A DNA stretch of 36,292 nucleotides from an uncultured Maribacter sp. Its GTDB lineage: Bacteria; Bacteroidota; Bacteroidia; Flavobacteriales; Flavobacteriaceae. The position numbers and the translations under genes were made by a program. Position 1 is the stretch's first letter. The number at the start of each line of letters is the position of its first letter. The stretch is taken from the NCBI GenBank assembly GCA_905479535.1, contig CAJQMW010000309.1, forward strand, positions 1 through 36,292, given 5' to 3'. Positions 29,108 to 36,292 of the stretch are shown here, one piece after another. A model generated the notes under the pieces. The model did not search any database. It was given only the letters and a program-made list of their open reading frames with translations, and was not told where the DNA came from.

Positions 29108-29132
29108 AACGCTGGCACTATGTGCTAGCGTT
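29108..29132. terminator. Bidirectional hairpin terminator between convergent genes
   Basis: AACGCTGGCAC-TAT-GTGCTAGCGTT (11-bp stem with one G:U) followed by TTCTCTTTCC. Confidence 0.65.
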
Positions 29133-30362
29133 TTCTCTTTCCATATCGGTGATATGGGCAACCGTTCTAACCAGACGGTGGTGATTTTTTACAAACGGAT
29201 TTGTCTTATCCCAGACATAACCCGCAAGTACGGCGCAAATCTGGGATTTTATTATGGGGTTTTCAGAATCGGTAAAGAAAATTTTTTGAAGATTACCCGT
29301 ATACCACTCCTTTACATAGGTTGAAAAAACATTAACGCCATCAAGCATATATTTGGAATAGTCGGTTTCCCAATCTACCTGCTCACCCTTTAATTCTTTT
29401 GCTATCATTTTGGCAGCTAAGTGTGCTGACTCCGTCGCAAATGTAACACCAGAGGAAAAAACAGGATCTAAAAATTCTGCACTATTGCCCGTAAGGACAT
29501 ATCCATCACCATATAATTTAGTAACAGATTTGGCAATGTTCTTTATCATTTTAGGTTCAAATTTATAAGGCACTCCATCGAACCTATCCAAATAGTGGTT
29601 GGAAAGCTTCATCATTTGTTGAAGCTTTTCGGTATTGCTACCCTCAAAGGATTCCAAATAATCCGTTGGTCCCACGTAACCTATGCTCGTATCTCCGTTT
29701 GAAAAAGGAATTACCCATAGCCAAGTCTCCAAGCTTACAATATCAAACGTAATGCGATGTCCTTCCCAACCATCCGGTCTTCTAACATCCTTTACGTGGG
29801 TAAATATTGAGCAATGCTTGGGAATCTCGGAAGGTTTGTCCAAACCTAACAATCTAGGTAAGACCCGTCCAAAACCACTGGAATCTATGATATATTTTGC
29901 TTCAATTTGAGATGGGTTTCCGTCTGCATCTAAAATAGTTGTTGTGGAGATACCATTCGAAAATTCTACGGCCGTAACTTCTTTTTCAAAAGCAATATCC
30001 ACTCCCCTTTTCGTCAATTCATCGGTTAGGGTTTTGTCAAATTCCGCCCGTGGAACTTGCCAGGTCCAATCCCAGCCTTTGGTATGTTTTTTACTGAAAT
30101 CAAATTCGCAGACCTTTGAACCTTTCATAAATCTGGCCCCGGTCTTTACCTCAAAACCTTTAGCTTTAAGACAATCCATAAGACCAACGGCCTCAAAATG
30201 GTCCATGCAGCGGGGTATTAGGCTCTCCCCAATGACAAACCGAGGAAACTTATTTTTCTCAACGACCTTTACGGATAGTCCGTTATTATGCAGATACGAA
30301 GCTGCCACAGCGCCCGATGGTCCCGCCCCAATTATCAACACGTCTACATTTTCCTTTGTCAT
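29118..30362 (-). CDS. NAD(P)/FAD-dependent oxidoreductase, flavin-dependent halogenase-like
   Basis: GAGPSGAVAA (GxGxxG), FVIGESLIPRC, WLWVIP (WxWxIP), GDGYVLTGNSAEFLDPVFSSGV; divergent from pigment-type operon. Confidence 0.82.
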   Translation of the reverse strand: MTKENVDVLIIGAGPSGAVAASYLHNNGLSVKVVEKNKFPRFVIGESLIPRCMDHFEAVGLMDCLKAKGFEVKTGARFMKGSKVCEFDFSKKHTKGWDWTWQVPRAEFDKTLTDELTKRGVDIAFEKEVTAVEFSNGISTTTILDADGNPSQIEAKYIIDSSGFGRVLPRLLGLDKPSEIPKHCSIFTHVKDVRRPDGWEGHRITFDIVSLETWLWVIPFSNGDTSIGYVGPTDYLESFEGSNTEKLQQMMKLSNHYLDRFDGVPYKFEPKMIKNIAKSVTKLYGDGYVLTGNSAEFLDPVFSSGVTFATESAHLAAKMIAKELKGEQVDWETDYSKYMLDGVNVFSTYVKEWYTGNLQKIFFTDSENPIIKSQICAVLAGYVWDKTNPFVKNHHRLVRTVAHITDMERENAST

Positions 30363-30407
30363 GACCGTATTTCCAATAATTTCACTATCCTAATTCGCCA
30401 AAAATTT

Positions 30408-30415
30408 TAATTTTG
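30408..30415 (+). promoter_or_regulatory. -7 promoter element (TAnnTTTG) for ammonia-lyase operon
   Basis: TAATTTTG in the 116-bp divergent intergenic region. Confidence 0.5.
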
Positions 30416-30478
30416 CGCATCAAGTTGCTTATTTTTACGTACTAAGGTATTATTAATACCGGACAGAATCAACCATAC

Positions 30479-32014
30479 ATGCCAGAAATTAAGGGGAAGT
30501 TAGGAATATCGGATTTTTACGATGTAATTTTTGATGAAAAGTCCATAACGCTTACTGATGAGCTATTGGACACCGTTCAAAAAAGCTTTGATTTTCTAAA
30601 GGAATTTTCTAAAAACAAAGTGATTTACGGGGTCAATACAGGGTTCGGACCCATGGCCCAATATAAAATTAAGGATTCCGAAACCTTACAACTACAGTAT
30701 AACCTCATTCGAAGCCATGCCTCTGGAACAGGCAATCCCATTACTTCAAAATACGTGAAGGCCGCTATGCTAGCACGTCTAAACACTTTGAGTTTGGGCA
30801 ACTCAGGGGTTCATGTCTCGGTGATTACCGTTATGGCGGAGCTTATCAACAAAGACATTATACCCTTAATCTATGAACATGGCGGCGTTGGTGCAAGCGG
30901 GGATTTGGTACAATTGGCCCATTTGGCCTTAGTGCTGATAGGAGAAGGGGAAGTATTCTATAAGGGTGACCGAAGACCTACCCGAGAAGTATTTGAACTG
31001 GAAGGAATACGACCTATTAAAGTGGTGCTTCGTGAAGGATTGGGACTTATAAACGGCACCTCCGTAATGACAGGAATCGGTATCGTAAACACTATTTATA
31101 CGAGACGATTGCTGGAATGGGTCATTTCTTGTTCCTCTGCCATAAACGAGATTGTTGAGGCTTATGACGATCATTTGTCCTACGACCTCAACCAGACCAA
31201 AAAACACCTTGGTCAACGAGAGATCGCAAGATCCATGCGAAGTCATCTAGAGGATAGTTCGCTCACCCGAAAACGGGAACATCATCTTTATACGGATAAC
31301 AACGGAGTTTCAGTATTCGAAGAAAAAGTGCAAGAGTATTACTCCATCCGTTGTGTCCCGCAAATTTTAGGGCCTATTCTGGATACCCTAAACGAAGTAG
31401 AACGCATTCTTATAGAGGAGGTGAATTCCGCCAATGACAACCCCATTGTGAACGTTGAGAAACAACATGTATACCATGGCGGTAATTTTCATGGGGACTA
31501 TGTTTCACTGGAGATGGACAAACTCAAGATAGTTGTTACTAAAATGAGCATGCTGGCGGAACGTCAATTAAACTATTTATTGAATTCCAAATTGAACGAT
31601 ATCTTGCCTCCATTCGTTAATTTAGGTACATTAGGGTTAAATTTTGGCATGCAAGGTGTACAGTTCACGGCAACTTCCACCACTGCGGAGAATCAGATGC
31701 TGTCCAATCCCATGTACGTTCATAGCATCCCTAATAACAATGACAATCAGGATATCGTTAGTATGGGTACCAACGCTGCCCTAATCACTAAGAAAGTTAT
31801 AGAGAATGCCTTTGAAGTTGTTGCCATAGAAATGATTACGGTAGTGCAGGCGATTGAATATTTAGGAGTTAAGGATAAGGTTTCTTCTAAGACCAAAAAA
31901 ATGTACGATGCCGTTCGTAACATAGTCCCCCCATTTAAAGAAGACGAGGTCATGTACCCGTATGTGAATGAAGTAAAGAACTATATTATTAATCATCAAA
32001 ACAAAAAATCATGA
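30479..32014 (+). CDS. Aromatic amino acid ammonia-lyase (HAL/PAL/TAL family; tyrosine ammonia-lyase likely from context)
   Basis: VGASGDLVQLAHLALVLIG (MIO-forming Ala-Ser-Gly), YGVNTGFGPMAQ, ANDNPIV; upstream of FabG/KS/ACP. Confidence 0.93.
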   Translation: MPEIKGKLGISDFYDVIFDEKSITLTDELLDTVQKSFDFLKEFSKNKVIYGVNTGFGPMAQYKIKDSETLQLQYNLIRSHASGTGNPITSKYVKAAMLARLNTLSLGNSGVHVSVITVMAELINKDIIPLIYEHGGVGASGDLVQLAHLALVLIGEGEVFYKGDRRPTREVFELEGIRPIKVVLREGLGLINGTSVMTGIGIVNTIYTRRLLEWVISCSSAINEIVEAYDDHLSYDLNQTKKHLGQREIARSMRSHLEDSSLTRKREHHLYTDNNGVSVFEEKVQEYYSIRCVPQILGPILDTLNEVERILIEEVNSANDNPIVNVEKQHVYHGGNFHGDYVSLEMDKLKIVVTKMSMLAERQLNYLLNSKLNDILPPFVNLGTLGLNFGMQGVQFTATSTTAENQMLSNPMYVHSIPNNNDNQDIVSMGTNAALITKKVIENAFEVVAIEMITVVQAIEYLGVKDKVSSKTKKMYDAVRNIVPPFKEDEVMYPYVNEVKNYIINHQNKKS

Positions 32015-33132
32015 GAACACTTTTTACACTTATTTTAAGCATTTGTTTCACTTTTTCCTTTGCTCAAGAATTGGCATTGGTAAGGGAAGACGGCCTGTTT
32101 GGCTACATCAACACTTCTGGTGAATACGCTATCCAACCTCAATTTGAAAAAGCCAAAAGTTTTTCTGAAGGTTTAGCGGCCGTGGAGAAAGAAAAGACAT
32201 GGGGATTTATAAACACCTCCGGGGAGTGGGAACTGGAACCGGAATATGACAAGGTAAAATACTTTAATTCGGGGTATGCGCTCGTTCTAAAGGATGACCA
32301 ATGGCGTTACATAGATGCATCCGGAAAAGAATTGGAAGCACCCGTGAGTGACAAATACTATGATTTTGAGGAGGGTGTCGCCTTAATCCGTCAGAATGAT
32401 AAAATCGGACTTATTGATACATCAGGTAAAACTGTTTTAGAACCTTCTTTTGATGAGATAAAGGAATTTAGGGAAGGTCATGCCAAGGTAAGAAAGGGAG
32501 AGCTCTGGGGTATGATAAACACTAAAGGAGAAACTGTTATCCCTGCAGAATATGAAGAAATAGGAAACACGTATAGTGACTCGGGAGTTTATGGTAAAAA
32601 AGGTGACGATTTTGGAATTATCCACAATGGAACTTTTAATGTAATAGAAGGTGCGGATAAAGTCTGGAATTTTCATGGAGATTCCGGCCTTACCTATGCC
32701 AGAAAAGATAAAAAAACAGGCTTCGTAAACTCTCAAGGCGAATGGGTCATTGCTCCAGATTTTGATAAGGTAAGGGCATTCTCCAATGGTTTGGCACCTG
32801 TGGCCAAAGGTAAAATGTGGGGTTATATTAATACCAAAGGTGAAACGGTAATTGATTTTCAATATAGGGATGCTGAAGTCTTTTCCGAAAACGGGTTGGC
32901 CCCGGTAAAAGAAAAAGACTGGGGATTTATTGATACTTCTGGAAATTTAATCATTCCAATGGATTACGATATCACAGCTGGTCTAGCTTTTCTTTCGGGA
33001 AATAACGACAAAGGTTTCTTAGGGGAATTTGCTCGTTTGAAATCAAAAAAAGGTTGGGGGTTTTTCAATACAAAAGGAGAACTTTTAGGGAACAAATGGT
33101 ACCAAAATGCGGAACCGTTCGTTAAGAACTAA
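32011..33132 (+). CDS. WG-repeat-containing exported protein
   Basis: Signal peptide MRTLFTLILSICFTFSFAQ, then repeated WGFINTSGEWELEPEYDKVKYF-type units; ATGA overlap with ammonia-lyase stop. Confidence 0.9.
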   Translation: MRTLFTLILSICFTFSFAQELALVREDGLFGYINTSGEYAIQPQFEKAKSFSEGLAAVEKEKTWGFINTSGEWELEPEYDKVKYFNSGYALVLKDDQWRYIDASGKELEAPVSDKYYDFEEGVALIRQNDKIGLIDTSGKTVLEPSFDEIKEFREGHAKVRKGELWGMINTKGETVIPAEYEEIGNTYSDSGVYGKKGDDFGIIHNGTFNVIEGADKVWNFHGDSGLTYARKDKKTGFVNSQGEWVIAPDFDKVRAFSNGLAPVAKGKMWGYINTKGETVIDFQYRDAEVFSENGLAPVKEKDWGFIDTSGNLIIPMDYDITAGLAFLSGNNDKGFLGEFARLKSKKGWGFFNTKGELLGNKWYQNAEPFVKN

Positions 33133-33155
33133 CTACTACCTGTGGCAGGAAAAAA

Positions 33156-33902
33156 ATGAAAGAGGAAAAAATTAAATATGCATTGGTTACTGGTGGTTCC
33201 AGAGGTATTGGACGTGCAATATGCATCGCCCTCGCCAATGATTTGGATTACCGCTTATTGATTAATTACAACTCTAGCGAAGATCCAGCTAAGGAAACAC
33301 TTAAATTGGTAAGTGAAGCCGGTGGACAAGGCGAACTTCTTCAGTTTGACGTCACCGATAGCGAAGCCGTTAAGTCCACTTTGGATAACTGGCTTACATC
33401 GAACAAAAATGCGATTATAGAAGTGGTTATAAACAACGCAGGGATCAAAAAAGATGGCCTGTTCATGTGGATGCCAAAAGAGGATTGGTCTTCCGTAATC
33501 AACACAAGCTTAAACGGATTTTTCAACGTTACCAATGCACTCATCCAAAAATTACTAACGAACAGGTACGGCCGAATTATTAATATAGTCTCGGTTTCCG
33601 GATTAAAAGGAACTCCTGGTCAGACCAATTATTCTGCCGCAAAAAGTGCCGTTATCGGTGCTACAAAAGCTCTTGCACAAGAGGTGGCACAAAGGAACGT
33701 AACGGTGAATGCCATTGCCCCAGGATTTGTAGACACCGATATGACCAGCGAACTTGACGAAAGTGAACTTAAAAAAATGATACCCTTGAACAGGTTTGGA
33801 AAACCGGAAGAAGTGGCCGATTTAGTTTCGTTTATTGCATCAAGAAAATCTTCTTATATTACTGGGGAGGTCATTAATATTAACGGAGGAATCTATTCTT
33901 AA
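33156..33902 (+). CDS. 3-oxoacyl-ACP reductase (SDR, FabG-like)
   Basis: TGGSRGIGRAI, NNAGIKKDG, VSVSGLKGTPGQTNYSAAKSAVIGATKALAQE, APGFVDTDMT. Confidence 0.93.
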   Translation: MKEEKIKYALVTGGSRGIGRAICIALANDLDYRLLINYNSSEDPAKETLKLVSEAGGQGELLQFDVTDSEAVKSTLDNWLTSNKNAIIEVVINNAGIKKDGLFMWMPKEDWSSVINTSLNGFFNVTNALIQKLLTNRYGRIINIVSVSGLKGTPGQTNYSAAKSAVIGATKALAQEVAQRNVTVNAIAPGFVDTDMTSELDESELKKMIPLNRFGKPEEVADLVSFIASRKSSYITGEVININGGIYS

Positions 33903-33917
33903 CCTAATCGCAGACCA

Positions 33918-35135
33918 ATGAGGAAAGTCGTAATTACGGGTATGGGAATTTATTCTTGTATTGGTAAAAATCTACAGGAAGTAAAAGATTCGCTGTATAA
34001 TGGAAAATCTGGAATTATCTATGATCCGGTACGAGCCGAATTCGGATATAGATCGGCCTTAACTGGTTTTGTCGAAGACCCAGATCTAAAGTCCTACTTA
34101 TCCAGAAGACAACGCATAAGCATGGGAGAGGAAAGCAGGTACGCCTACATGGCTACCATCGAAGCGATGCAAAATGCAAAAATGGATGAAGATTTTTTTG
34201 GTCAGCATGAAGTAGGCATCATTTACGGGAACGACAGTACCGCATTGTCCGTAATCGAGTCCATTGATACTATCCGAGAAAAAAAGGATACCACTTTGGT
34301 AGGTTCAGGTGCCATATTCAAGGCCATGAACTCCTCTGTTACCATGAACCTCTCTACTATTTTTAAGTTGACGGGTATTAATTTTACCTTGAGTGCAGCT
34401 TGTGCCAGTGGTTCACATTCCATAGGAATAGCCTACCATTTGATAAAAAGTGGTCTTCAGGATTGCATCATAACCGGTGGCGCACAAGAAATAAACCATT
34501 TGGCGATGGCAAGTTTTGACGGGCTTGGCGTTTTTGCCATGAGGCAGCATGAGCCTACAAAAGCCTCCCGACCATTTGACAAAGAAAGAGACGGCCTTAT
34601 ACCTAGCGGTGGCGCCGCAACCGTAATATTAGAAAGCTACGAATCTGCCTTAAAACGTGGCGCACCTATTTTAGCGGAAGTAGTGGGATACGGATTTTCT
34701 TCCAATGGCGCACACATCTCTACCCCTAATGTTGAGGGTCCGTCGCGAGCAATGAGCAAGGCATTGTTAGACGCGAGCTTGGAAGCTTCGGCCATAGATT
34801 ATGTAAACGCACATGCCACTTCCACCCCTGTTGGAGATGCCAACGAGGCCAAAGCAATTTTCAATATTTTCGGAAAAAGCAATCCGTTGGTCAGTTCTAC
34901 AAAATCCATGACCGGTCATGAATGTTGGATGGCTGGCGCGAGCGAGGTAATTTATTCTGTATTGATGATGAAAAACAATTTTGTCGCCCCAAATATCAAT
35001 CTGGAAAATCCCGACGAAGATTCTATAAAACTTAACATTGCCAGAGAAAGGGTAGATAAAAAAATTGATGTATTTTTGTCCAATTCATTCGGGTTTGGCG
35101 GTACGAACTCCGCCTTGATCGTAAAAAATTGCTAG
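33918..35135 (+). CDS. Beta-ketoacyl-ACP synthase (FabF-like, secondary metabolism type)
   Basis: SAACASGSHSIG (active Cys), NAHATSTPVGD, STKSMTGHECWMAGASE, FGFGGTNSAL. Confidence 0.95.
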   Translation: MRKVVITGMGIYSCIGKNLQEVKDSLYNGKSGIIYDPVRAEFGYRSALTGFVEDPDLKSYLSRRQRISMGEESRYAYMATIEAMQNAKMDEDFFGQHEVGIIYGNDSTALSVIESIDTIREKKDTTLVGSGAIFKAMNSSVTMNLSTIFKLTGINFTLSAACASGSHSIGIAYHLIKSGLQDCIITGGAQEINHLAMASFDGLGVFAMRQHEPTKASRPFDKERDGLIPSGGAATVILESYESALKRGAPILAEVVGYGFSSNGAHISTPNVEGPSRAMSKALLDASLEASAIDYVNAHATSTPVGDANEAKAIFNIFGKSNPLVSSTKSMTGHECWMAGASEVIYSVLMMKNNFVAPNINLENPDEDSIKLNIARERVDKKIDVFLSNSFGFGGTNSALIVKNC

Positions 35136-35141
35136 CCAGAG

Positions 35142-35387
35142 ATGATGACCAAGGAACTTATTGTTGAAAAAATAATCGCCTTCCTCATTGAGGATTTTGA
35201 GGTCGAAGAAGAAGTGTTGGAACCAGGGGCCAATTTAAAGGATACCATAGGTCTAGACAGTCTAGATTTTGTCGATTTGGTAGTAGCCGTAGAAAGTAAT
35301 TTTGGCGTAAAACTTGTTGGTGAAGATTTTGTAAATGTGGTTACCTTGAACGATTTCTATAACCTCATTCAAAACAAATTGGACTAA
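35142..35387 (+). CDS. Acyl carrier protein
   Basis: 81 aa, GLDSLDFVDLVVAVESNFGVKL phosphopantetheine motif. Confidence 0.95.
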   Translation: MMTKELIVEKIIAFLIEDFEVEEEVLEPGANLKDTIGLDSLDFVDLVVAVESNFGVKLVGEDFVNVVTLNDFYNLIQNKLD

Positions 35388-35410
35388 TCCAATCTTAGCA
35401 CCTAGACTAA

Positions 35411-36292
35411 ATGGCGACCGAGTGGGAAGGAAAATCTAAAGGAACGCTTTTAGGATACAAGCTCTACATCTTCTTTCTAAGTACGTTCGGTATAGGGACC
35501 GCCTATTTTGTGCTTCGGTTCGTAGTTACTTATTATTTTCTATTTTCCTTTCAAAGCTCCAAAGCCATCTATTATTATTTTAGGAAAAGGTTGAAATACT
35601 CCCAACTCAAAAGTGTTTTCAGCATCTATAGCAGTTACTACACATTAGGAAAGGTACTCACGGACAGGGTGGCGATTTCCACGAAATTCAAGGATAAATT
35701 CACCTACACCCACGATGGTATTGAACATATAGACCGTCTCTTAAAAAAGAACAAAGGTGGAATCTTAATAAGTGCCCACGTCGGAAATTTTGAAATCTCC
35801 CATTATTTCCTGCAGGACCGCTACTCAATTTCTAAAATATTTATGGTCACTACTCACGCGGAACATGCCAATATAAAGGAATATATGGATGGCATCGTTG
35901 CAGCATCCACCATGAAGTTCATAGTGGTCCAAGATGATATGTCGCACATCTTCGAAATACATAGTGCTCTCGATCAAGGTGGATTGGTCGTTTTCACCGG
36001 AGATCGTTATCTTCCGGGAGCAAAGAAATTAACTGAAAAGTTTGTCGGAGCCAACGCGGATTTTCCGCTTGGACCTTATTTATTGGCCTCCCGCTTAAAT
36101 GTTCCGGTATTGTTCGTTTACGTATTGAAGGGAAATGGACGCAAATATAATCTCTATGCCAGACAGGCGGTAGCAAAGGCACGTGACCCCCAAGCATTGT
36201 TAAAGGAATATACCCAGAGCGTAGAATGGATATTGAAGAAATACCCCTTGCAATGGTTTAATTATTTTGACTTTTGGAAAGACGCCAATAAA
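35411..36292 (+). CDS. LpxL/HtrB-like lysophospholipid (lipid A biosynthesis-type) acyltransferase, truncated by window end
   Basis: Own translation from ATG 35411, open to window end: MATEWEGKSKGTLLGYKLYIFFLSTFG...GGILISAHVGNFEISHYFL...PLQWFNYFDFWKDANK; HX4E motif. Not in supplied ORF track because no stop in window. Confidence 0.88.
   Translation, partial: MATEWEGKSKGTLLGYKLYIFFLSTFGIGTAYFVLRFVVTYYFLFSFQSSKAIYYYFRKRLKYSQLKSVFSIYSSYYTLGKVLTDRVAISTKFKDKFTYTHDGIEHIDRLLKKNKGGILISAHVGNFEISHYFLQDRYSISKIFMVTTHAEHANIKEYMDGIVAASTMKFIVVQDDMSHIFEIHSALDQGGLVVFTGDRYLPGAKKLTEKFVGANADFPLGPYLLASRLNVPVLFVYVLKGNGRKYNLYARQAVAKARDPQALLKEYTQSVEWILKKYPLQWFNYFDFWKDANK

Noticed and set aside
29944-30393. 149-aa + strand ORF opposite the halogenase-like gene
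   Set aside because: Antisense shadow; the minus-strand frame has clear flavoprotein motifs.
32011-33132. Internal DNA repeats as a tandem repeat array/CRISPR-like
   Set aside because: Repetition is at the protein level (WG repeats) with divergent codons; no fixed repeat-spacer structure.
1-36292. Search for phage defence islands, toxin-antitoxin pairs, prophage or integrase genes
   Set aside because: No recognisable candidates beyond the lone GIY-YIG gene; gene content is otherwise housekeeping/metabolic.

Overview
Flavobacteriaceae-like (Bacteroidota) chromosomal window; assignment is from protein style, TAnnTTTG-type -7 promoter motifs, and T9SS/CHU_C domains. It is mostly ordinary chromosome with two ends of functional interest. 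Left end: ligase-associated DNA repair genes (Lhr-like DEXH helicase and PdeM nuclease), with a GIY-YIG gene and a solo CHU_C-domain lipoprotein inserted around them. Middle: mfd, HTH-membrane regulator, TerB-like protein, two serine hydrolases, amidohydrolase, TlpA-like thioredoxin, ACT-domain protein, YraN, a DUF1800/DUF1501 pair, metG, HDAC-like deacetylase, PAP2 phosphatase, Na+/solute symporter and sugar O-acetyltransferase. Right end: the start of a flexirubin/aryl-polyene-type biosynthetic cluster (halogenase-like flavoprotein, aromatic amino acid ammonia-lyase, WG-repeat protein, FabG, ketosynthase, ACP, LpxL-like acyltransferase) that runs off the window. Best observations: (i) a disulfide-oxidoreductase-family flavoprotein gene broken by an in-frame GAA->TAA-type nonsense codon and a +1 frameshift in a homopolymer; (ii) a 164-bp MITE-like inverted-repeat element whose terminus contains the amidohydrolase stop codon; (iii) a REP-like palindrome inside the metG reading frame; (iv) a DUF1501 protein with both a twin-arginine signal and a T9SS type A C-terminal domain; (v) a WG-repeat gene overlapping the ammonia-lyase by ATGA inside the pigment-type cluster. 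No CRISPR array, tRNA or rRNA was recognised. I did not find one clear-cut entirely new system.
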